64,000 nt of DNA, from positions 992,001-1,056,000 of the forward strand of contig OY829369.1 in assembly GCA_963691775.1 (NCBI GenBank), in the 5' to 3' direction. Both the position numbers and the translations under genes were made by a program. The notes beneath the pieces were generated by a model, which had not been told where the DNA came from, made no database searches, and saw only the letters and a list, made by a program, of their open reading frames with translations. Source of the DNA: JAZBPO01 sp963691775 (GTDB lineage: Bacteria > Pseudomonadota > Gammaproteobacteria > Pseudomonadales > Azotimanducaceae). Each line of letters starts with the position of its first letter. The stretch's first letter is position 1. Positions 47,873 through 56,088 of the stretch are shown piece by piece.

Positions 47873-49300
47873 ATGAGCATTCGTCTAAAAAAGCTTCCGC
47901 CGCACCTCGCGCGGTACAGCGAGGTACTCGACGATCCGGATGCGTTCGCGGAAGCGCTGTTCCAGCCTCTGCCGCAAACGCTGTTCACGAACGGAACTCG
48001 ACTCACGCCCGGTCGCCTGCTTGAGCTCACCGACGGTGCACTGAATTTGACGCCACTCGCGTGGCGGCCGGGCGCATTCCGCCTTGCCGTAGGGGATCGA
48101 CCCGGCCGCCATTGGAGCTTCACATCAGGGCTGTACACGGTGCAGGAAGAAGCGTCGCTGCTGCCGGCCGCAATGCTCGACGTGCGCCCCGGCCATCGAG
48201 TACTCGACCTCTGCGCTGCGCCCGGCAACAAGTCTGCGCAGATGGCCCTCGCGCTTGGAAATCGGGGCACCGTGATCGCCAACGATCTGAAGACCGGGCG
48301 CCTCTCCGCTCTTCACGATCTCGTTCGGCGACTCGGCCTGCTCAACATTTCCACGACCGGGCACGACGGCTGCGTCTATCCGGTCGCAGACCAGAGTTTC
48401 GATCGCATTCTCGTGGACGCCCCCTGCAGCGCAGAAGGCAAGGCGCGCCGAGGGTACGTTCGGGATTCTTCACCCAGCTTCCGCTCATGGGTGCGCGGGC
48501 AGCAACGCGGCCTCTTGCGACGAGCAATAGCGCTCTTGCGGCCCGGGGGCCGCCTTGTTTATTCCACATGTACTTTCGCGCCGGAAGAAAACGAAGCCGT
48601 TGTGGCAGACGTACTCGAGCACTGCGACGGCGAGGCACATTTGGTCCCGCCCGGTGCAGACACCCCTGGCGCCTCAAGCGGTCTGCGAGAATGGGAAGGG
48701 CAAAGCTTCCCTGAAGCGCTACGGCACGCGCGAAGACTCTGGCCGCACTGCACGGATACAGGCGGCTTCTTCGCAGCCGCGATCGAGAAACGTGGCGAAG
48801 CGCCCGATGTCCATGCGGATACGACATCGTCCCACTCGGTAGACACACCTGCGGGGCTGAAGGCGCAATTCGAGCGCTTCGGTTTTGGTACCGCGGTTCA
48901 TGAAGCGCTGGGGCACCTGCTGGACGATCGCCATCTGAGAGGCGTTGCGCGTGACCACTGCCCGCCCCCCGGCGTGCGCCTTGAAAACTGCGGCCTGGAT
49001 CTCGCGCGCCGACGCGCCAGGGAAACGAAGCTCTCCACACCCGCGGCGATGGCGCTCGGACAGAATGCGCAGCAAAACGTGATCACCCTGGATGCGGCCG
49101 AATTCGATCGTTGGCGTCGCCGAGAGATGATTTCGCTTCCAGCTGCACGCGCTAAAAACTGCACGCGCGGCACCGTGTTGATCCGGGCATTCGAGCTCGT
49201 TCATGGCACGGCCTTCCTCCGCGAAGGCGAATCCGGCAGTTGGCAACTCGAGAGCCAGTATCCGAAAAGCTGGATGCTTGGCGACCTGGCCCAAACCTGA
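47873..49300 (+). CDS. RsmF/RsmB-like rRNA (cytosine-C5) methyltransferase
   Basis: 475 residues from the ATG at 47873. SAM-binding motif CAAPGNKSAQMA near residue 115, motif IV DAPCS and motif VI YSTCTF, where the two cysteines are the catalytic pair of m5C methyltransferases. The C-terminal 150 residues resemble the extra domains of RsmF (YebU). It probably methylates 16S rRNA; the exact site is not assigned. Confidence 0.88.
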   Translation: MSIRLKKLPPHLARYSEVLDDPDAFAEALFQPLPQTLFTNGTRLTPGRLLELTDGALNLTPLAWRPGAFRLAVGDRPGRHWSFTSGLYTVQEEASLLPAAMLDVRPGHRVLDLCAAPGNKSAQMALALGNRGTVIANDLKTGRLSALHDLVRRLGLLNISTTGHDGCVYPVADQSFDRILVDAPCSAEGKARRGYVRDSSPSFRSWVRGQQRGLLRRAIALLRPGGRLVYSTCTFAPEENEAVVADVLEHCDGEAHLVPPGADTPGASSGLREWEGQSFPEALRHARRLWPHCTDTGGFFAAAIEKRGEAPDVHADTTSSHSVDTPAGLKAQFERFGFGTAVHEALGHLLDDRHLRGVARDHCPPPGVRLENCGLDLARRRARETKLSTPAAMALGQNAQQNVITLDAAEFDRWRRREMISLPAARAKNCTRGTVLIRAFELVHGTAFLREGESGSWQLESQYPKSWMLGDLAQT

Positions 49301-49454
49301 ACGAAGCCCCCTGAAAATCGCCGGACAAACCCGACGAACGGCACGGAAATAGCGCGCCCGCCGCCGTTTCTGAACGCGCCCTTCTGCGCGATTTAATCAC
49401 TATGTAATTGTTTTAAATATCATTTATCAGGAAATCGTTGCCAGGACCGGCACC

Positions 49455-49469
49455 TGGACAAACTGTCCA
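49455..49469. promoter_or_regulatory. Perfect palindrome upstream of the RNA promoter
   Basis: TGGACA-AAC-TGTCCA, a 6-bp inverted repeat 10 bp ahead of the TTGACA box. A candidate regulator site. Confidence 0.4.
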
Positions 49470-49478
49470 AACAAAAGC

Positions 49479-49507
49479 TTGACAGCGCACGGCGCCGCTG
49501 GCTCAAT
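49479..49507 (+). promoter_or_regulatory. Sigma-70-type promoter for the candidate structured RNA
   Basis: TTGACA (49479-49484), a 17-bp spacer, then CTCAAT (49502-49507). An AT-rich block (49390-49437) upstream stands out from the GC-rich surroundings and could aid transcription. Start expected near 49514. Confidence 0.5.
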
Positions 49508-49588
49508 GCACCCATCGCCGATGACTGATCCATAGCACCGGCGAGCAGGACGCTCCGATCTCGACCCCACTTCGTGATCGGCACCGAG

Positions 49589-49645
49589 CGCCCGACGTCT
49601 CCCGGCGAGTTATCGCCCGTGGCTCAAAGGGAGACGTGCGGGGCG
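49589..49645. repeat. Shared-loop hairpin, copy 1
   Basis: Stem ACGTCTCCC/GGGAGACGT (49595-49603 with 49629-49637), extended by GCGCCC/GGGCGC. The loop contains GTTATCGCCCGTGGC at 49609-49623. Confidence 0.85.
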
Positions 49646-49776
49646 CCCCTTCAAAGGGGCGCGCTCTGAAGCAAACGCACCCGCGCAGGGTGCGACACGG
49701 AAGCGTTATCGGTCTTGCGCGGTCGGGAGTTCGACTCCCCCCCCCCCCCTCCTGCCGTCTTCTCTCGGCTGCGCAA

Positions 49777-49839
49777 CCCTAGTCTGCTTCGTCACCCGAT
49801 CGGGTTATCGCCCGTGGCCCTATCGGGTGGCGAAGTAGG
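49777..49839. repeat. Shared-loop hairpin, copy 2
   Basis: Stem CTTCGTCACCCGAT/ATCGGGTGGCGAAG (49787-49800 with 49822-49835): 14 pairs, one of them G-T. Outer CCTA/TAGG pairs beyond a bulge. Loop 15-mer at 49804-49818. Confidence 0.85.
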
Positions 49840-49876
49840 CCCCTCGCAGCCGGCTTCGGATGGCTTAGCACCGAAT

Positions 49877-49934
49877 CCGCCCTGTCGCTCCGACCCGGTT
49901 ATCGCCCGTGGCCTGGTCGGAGCGGCAGGCGCGG
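49877..49934. repeat. Shared-loop hairpin, copy 3
   Basis: Stem CCTGTCGCTCCGACC/GGTCGGAGCGGCAGG (49881-49895 with 49915-49929): 15 pairs, one of them G-T. Outer CCGC/GCGG pairs. Loop 15-mer at 49898-49912. Confidence 0.85.
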
Positions 49935-50824
49935 TACTTTTCGCCGACGGCAAAAGCGTTTAGTAACAACTCCGCGAACGATCTACTCGTGCCCGTCATC
50001 GCGTCAGGTTCACCGCGCCAGCACGTGAAAACTTACGACCACGCACCTGCCGACGGCGAAGCCCTGTCTTCCAACACTGACCAATCCTCCTCAACCGCTG
50101 ACATTCACCCGCTACTATTCGGCGCGCAGAACCGGGACGCATTCGTCGGCCGACCACCCAGGTTGCGCCAAGGCGTTACCAAGATCGTCCCCGCGGGGCC
50201 AACGGCCCCGGCTGAGCCAACGCGACGCGAAGCGCAGCTGCAATCGCCTGCGTCAGCAACGCACGCTTCATCGCAGCCCACGACCTCACGAGCGCAGCAC
50301 GCTACGCAGCGGAGTGCGGAATTCCAGATCGATCGCTATTCCTCAGATCGACGAAGCCCTCGGTGAGCACGCAATGGCGGAGTGCCGAGTCGCTATGGCC
50401 GCCCCTAACGAGCCAAACGTACGGGAGCTGGACGTACGGAAGCCGAACATCCAAGGACCGACAAGCATTCACCCGCACGCGGTGACTTCCGCACACAGGC
50501 GTAATCACAAAGACTCAACGAACGACCCTGGCTCCGCGAGCGCTGCCTCCCCCCTACCGCGCGTACTGCGAGTACCACTGTCTCGAAAGGCCGAACTCGT
50601 CACAGCCGACGCGCACGTCGAAAGCGCCTTCGGCCCCCTTGAGGCCGAATCATTCGTGATACTCATTCTGGTAACGCGCACCTCCACGAATGAGGCGGCT
50701 AACACAACGAGGGTGGAGGCTGACCGAGTTCTCAGCAAAGTGAGCTGGCGCCAGCAAGCGCCTTGAAGCGGCCCGCCACTGGATGCAGCAGTCGCCTTAA
50801 GAACAGGGCGCACCCGTGTGGATT

Positions 50825-50909
50825 TGGTGCGGCTGAGAGGACTCGAACCTCCACGGGTCACCCCACTGGAACCTAAATCCAGCGCGTCTACCAGTTCCGC
50901 CACAGCCGC
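50825..50909 (-). tRNA. tRNA-Leu (anticodon TAG)
   Basis: On the minus strand the acceptor GCGGCTG pairs with CAGCCGC, followed by A and an encoded CCA. The anticodon loop TTTAGGT has TAG at 34-36, with a long class II variable arm and a T arm with GGTTCGAGTCC. 85 nt. Confidence 0.97.
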
Positions 50910-50935
50910 GGCGTCGCGAATCTAGCACAGGCGCG

Positions 50936-51226
50936 TCAGTGGCTGCCCCCAGGTTTGGGTTCAAGGCAGCGGAAATCTGCCTCGAAGCGTGCACCGCCGA
51001 AGTTCACGTGCACGACGTTCGCATCGTGTCGCCGGCACCAGACCTGAATACCGAACTCGGTAAAACCCACATCGAGACGCTGGTAATCGGCGAGCGACAT
51101 CCCTTCTGCGGCGCCAGATGCAATATCGTCTGCGCATCGCGCGCAGACCACCGGCTGATTGATTCCATACAGGATCAATTCAAGCGGGCCGGGCGCGCGC
51201 CCACCGGCGCTGTCCTGATCGCTCAT
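50936..51226 (-). CDS. Small conserved-looking protein, function unknown
   Basis: 96 residues. PVVCARCADDIASG carries a CxxC pair; VWCRRHDANVVHVNFGG follows with a Cys and two His, so zinc binding is possible. The composition is normal for a folded protein, unlike the chance frames around it. I do not recognise a named family. Confidence 0.65.
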   Translation of the reverse strand: MSDQDSAGGRAPGPLELILYGINQPVVCARCADDIASGAAEGMSLADYQRLDVGFTEFGIQVWCRRHDANVVHVNFGGARFEADFRCLEPKPGGSH

Positions 51227-51619
51227 GCTGTCGCACCATCGCAGCGAAGACCCGCTTCGCTCGTTTGTGCGTCAAGCGCTCTCGCAGCGCCCTTCATCCC
51301 CCAGCCCCCCGCCACGAGGGGCCCTTGGGCCGGAAAACGAGTCGATGCGAAGGCGCACCAGAGCGCACTTGCGCGCAATCTGCGTTGACCTTGCCTCGAT
51401 CGCAGACGCTGCGGCCATGGTTGCGTCGACGGCGGAGCGCCAGCCCGAAGGGCCTGACAGAACGCACCCGGTTCGCCCTGGCTTTGTATCAACGTCACCC
51501 TATCGCTCCCATCAGCCGCTCCGCTGTCCGAAGTGTATCCCCGCTCAACTCGACGAATCGCTTGTGGGCGCTGCGGCATGCACGTAGAAGAGAAGGGCGC
51601 CCGCACGGAGTGCTCTGCC
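51227..51619. other. Short intergenic region
   Basis: 393 bp between divergent genes. No clear feature; probably carries promoters for both. Confidence 0.4.
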
Positions 51620-52117
51620 ATGACTGACAGCCTCGCCCGTCTCGCGGATAAGCACGAGATCACCGAAGCCATCCACCGCCTTGCCCGCGGCCTCGATCGC
51701 TGCGATGAAGACTTGCTGCGCGAGTCCTTTCATCCGGGCGCCACAGACGATCACGGCGCGTTTGTCGGGACAGCCGAAGGCTATATCGCCTGGGTCCTGC
51801 CCATGCTTGCGACCTTTGAACGTACCCAGCACTTCGTGACCAACATTCTTGTCGAGGTGGAGGGCGACCGCGCCTTCGCCGAGAGTCACTTCCAGGCGTG
51901 GCGGCGTGTTGTCGAAGACGGTGCCGCAGTCGATCAAATCACGGCGGGTCGCTACCTTGACCGCTTCGAAAAGCGCGAAGGGTCCTGGGCAATCGTCCAC
52001 CGCAGGGCGATTCGCGACTGGACGCATCGGCGTCTGTGCGATCGGCCGGAGTCGACTCACAGCCGTAGAGACGGCGCCGATCCCTCGTACATCGACCGCG
52101 ACGAATTCCTCGGATAG
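51620..52117 (+). CDS. SnoaL-like (NTF2-fold) protein
   Basis: 165 residues from the ATG at 51620 with CGGAG about 10 bases upstream. It opens with LADKHEITEAIHRLARGLDRCDEDLLRESFHPGATDDHG spacing typical of SnoaL_4, then HFVTNILVEVEGDRAFAESHF and GRYLDRFEKREGSWAIVHRR. The cone-shaped NTF2 fold serves many small-molecule enzymes and binding proteins. Substrate unknown. Confidence 0.85.
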   Translation: MTDSLARLADKHEITEAIHRLARGLDRCDEDLLRESFHPGATDDHGAFVGTAEGYIAWVLPMLATFERTQHFVTNILVEVEGDRAFAESHFQAWRRVVEDGAAVDQITAGRYLDRFEKREGSWAIVHRRAIRDWTHRRLCDRPESTHSRRDGADPSYIDRDEFLG

Positions 52118-52155
52118 GCATCACGTCCGGCCCTCGCTGACGCGCTGCACCCGTC

Positions 52156-52172
52156 CCGGGCGCGGCGCCCGG
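52156..52172. terminator. GC hairpin after the SnoaL-like gene
   Basis: CCGGGCG-CGG-CGCCCGG, perfect 7-bp stem, 39 bp after the stop. No T-run. Confidence 0.4.
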
Positions 52173-52187
52173 CTGCCCCGCTCGGAC

Positions 52188-52202
52188 TGAGAATCATTAT
52201 TG
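52188..52202. promoter_or_regulatory. Possible Fur-like box upstream of HiPIP
   Basis: TGAGAATCATTATTG resembles the right half of the Fur consensus (GATAATCATTATC, 11 of 13). It lies about 100 bp upstream of the iron-sulfur protein gene. Confidence 0.35.
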
Positions 52203-52299
52203 TCCATGCTTTGTCCTGGACACATTGCCCAGGTTTCGCTTCAATTTCGCCCCCTGACCGCTGCCCTAGCTGGGCCGTTTACCTAACCGGAGCTTTTTC

Positions 52300-52629
52300 A
52301 TGGCTGAATTCTCCCGTCGCACGCTTCTTCGCCAGGCCGCGGCCGGCGCTGCACTGATTCCTCTCGTCACTCTGGAAAGCCGCTCGGCTCTGGCCGATCA
52401 CCACGAGAACATGGTGGCCACGGATGATCCGACGGCAATGGCGCTGCAGTACGTCGAGGATGCAACCACCGCTAACCGCACAGACAAGGCGGGCGTGGCG
52501 GCCGCGGAGCAGCTGTGCTCGACCTGTGCGCTGTACCAGGGCGACGGGGACAAGGCGCCCTGCACCCTGTTCCAGAACCGCTACGTGATGGGCGCCGGCT
52601 GGTGCACCGCCTGGGTTCCCAAGGCCTGA
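52300..52629 (+). CDS. High-potential iron-sulfur protein (HiPIP)
   Basis: 109 residues. A Tat signal (SRRTLLRQAAAGAALIP) shows export of the folded cofactor protein to the periplasm. The four cluster cysteines fit C-x2-C then two spaced cysteines: CSTC, APC and GWC. HiPIP carries electrons to reaction centres or terminal oxidases. A single gene with a good GGAG ribosome site; terminator-like hairpin downstream. Confidence 0.95.
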   Translation: MAEFSRRTLLRQAAAGAALIPLVTLESRSALADHHENMVATDDPTAMALQYVEDATTANRTDKAGVAAAEQLCSTCALYQGDGDKAPCTLFQNRYVMGAGWCTAWVPKA

Positions 52630-52650
52630 TCGTAGGCTCCGCTTCATGCG

Positions 52651-52678
52651 CGCAGCGGGTGACGCACGACCCGCTGCG
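52651..52678. terminator. Bidirectional terminator-like hairpin
   Basis: CGCAGCGGGT and ACCCGCTGCG pair perfectly around an 8-base loop, between convergent HiPIP and ada genes. Confidence 0.6.
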
Positions 52679-52681
52679 TGC

Positions 52682-53725
52682 TCACTCGCCGCCGTCCTCA
52701 CGCGCAAGCAGAGACGCCTTTCGTGCCAGCCCCCAGCGATATCCCGTGAGGTCACCGTTTTTCCCCACAACCCTGTGGCACGGCACCAGAACGGCGATGG
52801 GGTTTTCTGCCACAGCGTGCGCGACCGCTCTGGCCGCACTCGGTCTGCCGATGCGCGCCGCGAGATCCGAGTAGCTCACCCGCTTCCCTCGGGCGAGCGT
52901 TCGCAGCGCGGCCCATACCTGTTGCTGGAAGGCGGTCCCGCGGATATCCATTGGCAGCGCGAACGACGGTTCCGTCATGCTCACTGCCGCAATCGCCCGA
53001 GTGAGCAAATCCCGGTCCGAGCCCTTCGCAACGTCTATCCGCGCAGCCGGAAATCGCGCCCGCACCCGGGCCTGGGCGTCTTCCGCCTCTTCGAGAAATT
53101 CGAGCAGGCACAGACCCGCGTCGCTCTTGGCCGCAACCATTGGCCCGAGGTCGCTGCTGCCGGTGAGCACGCGGAGCTCCAGGGGCGCTTGTTTACGGAG
53201 CACGCCTGGCGGAGCCCCATGGGCCCGCGCACTCTGAGCATAGGTCGCGGAAGCCGGGCCAAACCCCGCATCGAAGCAGGCCTCCAGCACACTGCCATGC
53301 GTTGCGAGCGCCTCGCGCAAGCGCTGGGCCCGTGCCCCGCGCCGAAGTGCACTCGGCGCGGTGCCCAGAACGTCGACCGTGACGCGATGCAACGTAGCCC
53401 GGCTCACCCCCACCTTGGCCGCAACGTCTGAAACACCAGCGTCGCCTCCTATCAGCGCGCGGCATGCCTGCTCGAACCAGGCAGGTATCCCGCGTGCGTC
53501 CGGATGACAACGCTTGCAGGGCCGCAGGCCAGCCGCGCGGGCACTTCGTATCGAATCAAAGAACACGACGTTCTTCCGCTTTGGCAGCCGCGAAGGGCAC
53601 CCGGGCAGACAATAGATGCCCGTCGTCAGCACACCGTAGAAGAAGTGAGCGCCGTCGGAGCATCGCGAAAGCACTGCCCGCCACCTACGCTCTTCGAGGC
53701 GCTCAGCTGCTATCAGTCGATCCAT
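52682..53725 (-). CDS. ada: Ada: methylphosphotriester repair regulator and O6-methylguanine-DNA methyltransferase
   Basis: 347 residues from the ATG at 53725. The N-terminal zinc domain has GIYCLPGC and RPCKRC, the four cysteines of Ada, whose first Cys takes methyl groups from phosphotriesters. An AraC-type HTH follows (about 105-180). The C-terminal methyltransferase has the acceptor Cys in VLVPCHRVVG. Full-length fusion as in E. coli Ada, so it probably activates alkylation-repair genes. It stands alone here. Confidence 0.94.
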   Translation of the reverse strand: MDRLIAAERLEERRWRAVLSRCSDGAHFFYGVLTTGIYCLPGCPSRLPKRKNVVFFDSIRSARAAGLRPCKRCHPDARGIPAWFEQACRALIGGDAGVSDVAAKVGVSRATLHRVTVDVLGTAPSALRRGARAQRLREALATHGSVLEACFDAGFGPASATYAQSARAHGAPPGVLRKQAPLELRVLTGSSDLGPMVAAKSDAGLCLLEFLEEAEDAQARVRARFPAARIDVAKGSDRDLLTRAIAAVSMTEPSFALPMDIRGTAFQQQVWAALRTLARGKRVSYSDLAARIGRPSAARAVAHAVAENPIAVLVPCHRVVGKNGDLTGYRWGLARKASLLAREDGGE

Positions 53726-53911
53726 GCGCCTCGCTCCGCCGCGGCGGTACCCGGATAGGCCCGCATACACCGCCATAGAGCTTTCTGGACGGCGTGCCCC
53801 ATAGCCACCGGAAATGTCGCATCACAGTCTCCATTCGTCGCGGCGGTGGCTTGCCCAGGATCGGGACCAGTGCAAGCATCACGCACCCTCAGCACCAATG
53901 GTTTCGCATCT

Positions 53912-55360
53912 GTGATCCGCAACATCGCACTGGCCCTCCTCTGCCTGCTCGCCAATGCAGCGCACTCAGCGCCTGCTTTCTTGCGTCTTGAACCGTGTCA
54001 CGTCACTGACCCTGCAGGGGTGCTCGGACTGGACGCCGAGTGCGGTGCATACACCGTTCCTGAGGACCGCGCACAGCCGGCCGGCCGCGCCATAGAGCTC
54101 AGCGTCGTCCGCGTTCCGGCACTGAGCGGCAAGGCCGCGAAGAGCGCATTCACCGTTATCCAGGGCGGCCCGGGGGGAAGTTCAATCGATCTCTACCTGG
54201 GCCTTTCCTTCGCATTCGAAGGAATCCGCCGTGAACGCGACATTCTCCTGGTCGATCAGCGCGGCACCGGCCGCTCGGCGCCGTTACGCTGCCCGTCCTC
54301 GGACGCGCTTTCCCTGGCGGGCGAACTCACACCGGCACGCATTCGCACCGAGACGACGCGGTGCATAGAAAGCCTCGACGCAGACGTCCGCTTTTACACC
54401 ACAAGCATTGCGGTCCGTGACCTCGACGCCGTACGCGGTGCGCTGGGCTACGAGCAACTGGACCTCTACGGCGCGTCCTATGGAACCCGCGTAGCACTTC
54501 ACTACTTACGCCGCTTTCCAGAGCGTGTCCGAACCTTGACGATCGACGGCGTGACGCCCGTGGACTGGATCCTGGGCCCGACCCTGGCGCTTGACGCTCA
54601 AGCGAGCCTCGAACTGCTCTTCTCACGCTGCGCCGAGGCACCGCCATGCGCCGAGCGCTTCGGAGATCTTGGCGCAACGTTCGACCGCCTGCGTGCACGT
54701 CTCGACGGCATGGACAGCACCGTATCGCTACGCGACCCATACACCGGCACGGCAGAAGAAATCGAATTCGGCAGCGACGAGCTCGCCGTTGCCGTGCGCA
54801 TGCTGAGCTATCAGCCCGAAACGCGCGCCCTCCTTCCGATCCTCATCGACGCGGCCGCACAGGGAGATCTGGCGCCCATCGCCGGGCAGGCGCTGATGGT
54901 AATGAAGAACCTCGAAGCGACCCTCGCGCTCGGCATGCATAACGCAGTGGTCTGCAGCGAGGACGCACCGTTCATCGACGCGCCGCCGTCCGCTGCCAAT
55001 ACCTACCTTGGCGATCAGCAGCTCGAACTGCTGAGCGCTACCTGCGACGTCTGGCCGATCGGCGAAATGGACACCGACTTCCACGACCGCTTCACCTCCG
55101 ATGTACCGGCCCTCGTACTGTCAGGGACCGACGATCCGGTCACGCCCCCTACCAATGGCAACGCGGCGGTTCGCGATCTGACGAACGCGATCGATCTCGT
55201 TGGCGACGGACAGGGCCACGGTATCGTGATGCGGGGCTGCATACCTCGCCTGCTCGACGAGTTCGTTAAGACGGCAGATGTGACGTCGCTCGACGTCGGC
55301 TGCGCTGAGCGACTCGGTCCGCCGTCCATTTTCACAAGCTTCACGGGCGCCGAACCGTGA
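53912..55360 (+). CDS. Exported alpha/beta hydrolase with TAP-like C-terminus
   Basis: 482 residues from the GTG at 53912, which opens a clean signal peptide (about 1-20, ending AHSA); a longer GTG start is at 53846. The nucleophile Ser is in LYGASYGT; oxyanion region VIQGGPGGSS and VDQRGTGRS. The C-terminal region has VLSGTDDPVTPP and a late His in GQGHG, completing the Ser-Asp-His triad of tripeptidyl-aminopeptidase-like hydrolases. Likely periplasmic peptidase. Its stop overlaps the ABC ATPase start (GTGA). Confidence 0.88.
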   Translation: MIRNIALALLCLLANAAHSAPAFLRLEPCHVTDPAGVLGLDAECGAYTVPEDRAQPAGRAIELSVVRVPALSGKAAKSAFTVIQGGPGGSSIDLYLGLSFAFEGIRRERDILLVDQRGTGRSAPLRCPSSDALSLAGELTPARIRTETTRCIESLDADVRFYTTSIAVRDLDAVRGALGYEQLDLYGASYGTRVALHYLRRFPERVRTLTIDGVTPVDWILGPTLALDAQASLELLFSRCAEAPPCAERFGDLGATFDRLRARLDGMDSTVSLRDPYTGTAEEIEFGSDELAVAVRMLSYQPETRALLPILIDAAAQGDLAPIAGQALMVMKNLEATLALGMHNAVVCSEDAPFIDAPPSAANTYLGDQQLELLSATCDVWPIGEMDTDFHDRFTSDVPALVLSGTDDPVTPPTNGNAAVRDLTNAIDLVGDGQGHGIVMRGCIPRLLDEFVKTADVTSLDVGCAERLGPPSIFTSFTGAEP

Positions 55361-56088
55361 TCCGGGCACAGGGACTGCAGCGCAGCTTCGGCGACGTGCA
55401 AGCCATCAGCAACGTCAGCTTCGAGGCCCGGGACGGAGAGATCACGGGCCTGCTCGGCCCGAATGGCGCCGGCAAGTCCACCACGCTGCGCATCCTCTCC
55501 ACCCTCATCCGCCCGGACGATGGAAGCGCCTGCATCGGCGGGCACGATGTCGTCGAAGACGCGCTCGCCGCCCGCAGGACCCTCGGCACGCTGCCCCACG
55601 GCGCAGGCGTCTATCCGCGTCTCAGCGCACGCGAGAACATCCGCTACTACGGCGCTTTGCAGGGCATGGACTCCGTCTCGATCGAAGCTCGCATCGATGC
55701 CCTTGCGGAGATGCTGGAGATGCGCGAGTTCATCGATCGCCGCGCAAAGGGGTTCTCGCAGGGACAGCAAACCAAGGTCGCCCTTGCCCGCGCCATGGTG
55801 CACTCGCCGAGTCACCTGCTGCTGGACGAGCCCACCAACGGTCTTGACGTGATGGCAACGCGCAGCCTGCGGGAGCTGATCTCACGCCTGCGAGACGACG
55901 GCACATGCGTGCTCTTCTCCTCCCACGTCATGCAGGAAGTCGCGGCGCTCTGCGATCGCATCGTGGTGATCGCCCACGGAGGTGTCGTCGCCGATGGAAC
56001 GGCAGACGAGCTGCGCGCGCGCACCGGCTGCGAAGACCTCGAGGATGCCTTCGTCGCCCTGATCGGGTCCTCGGAGGGCCTCGCATGA
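55357..56088 (+). CDS. ABC transporter ATP-binding protein, NatA-like
   Basis: 243 residues. Walker A GPNGAGKST, signature FSQGQQTK (a variant of LSGGQ), Walker B LLLDEPTNGLD, and the H-loop SSHV. The GTG start overlaps the hydrolase stop, and the stop overlaps the permease start. Typical of NatAB-type exporters. Confidence 0.93.
   Translation: MIRAQGLQRSFGDVQAISNVSFEARDGEITGLLGPNGAGKSTTLRILSTLIRPDDGSACIGGHDVVEDALAARRTLGTLPHGAGVYPRLSARENIRYYGALQGMDSVSIEARIDALAEMLEMREFIDRRAKGFSQGQQTKVALARAMVHSPSHLLLDEPTNGLDVMATRSLRELISRLRDDGTCVLFSSHVMQEVAALCDRIVVIAHGGVVADGTADELRARTGCEDLEDAFVALIGSSEGLA

Larger units (their letters stand above)
49514..49956 (+). ncRNA. Candidate structured RNA with three shared-loop hairpins
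   Basis: From about 49551 onward hairpins follow almost without gaps: CCGATC/GATCGG (49555-49581), the three shared-loop hairpins, GCGCCCCTT/AAGGGGCGC (49643-49662), CGCACCC/GGGTGCG (49676-49694), GGGAG/CTCCC with a TTCGA loop (about 49726-49740), TTCGG/CCGAA (49855-49875) and CTTTT-GCC/GGC-AAAAG (49937-49956). The loop 15-mer is invariant while stems differ and stay paired, as expected of selected RNA structure. It matches no RNA class I know. The 3' end is not defined; strand is chosen from the promoter. Confidence 0.5.
49301..50824. other. 1.5-kb gene-free, hairpin-rich region before tRNA-Leu
   Basis: No convincing protein on either strand. The first third has an AT-rich block and promoter, then near-continuous hairpins to about 49956. 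Another strong hairpin CGGGGCC/GGCCCCG with an AAC loop is at 50194-50210. The part from about 50300 to 50820 shows no clear structure. Confidence 0.7.

Noticed and set aside
49589..49934. Integron attC sites
   Set aside because: The conserved part is in the loop, not at the stem ends, and the RYYYAAC/GTTRRRY core pattern is missing. No integrase or cassette genes are visible.
49589..49934. CRISPR array
   Set aside because: Only three short conserved stretches with spacing of 195 and 94 nt and no cas genes.
49703..50010. Permuted tmRNA: a T-arm-like TTCGACT at 49731 followed by GCGAACGAT (49974), which resembles the start of an AND-type tag
   Set aside because: The frame after AND has no stop and no AA ending, there is no CCA or paired acceptor stem, and the conserved 5' tmRNA segment is absent.
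49908..50366. 152-codon frame in the hairpin region
   Set aside because: It runs through hairpin copy 3, has no recognisable domain and a composition like translated non-coding DNA.
50314..50903. Frames overlapping tRNA-Leu, including MAELVDALDLGSSG on the minus strand
   Set aside because: This peptide is the usual false translation of a tRNA gene.
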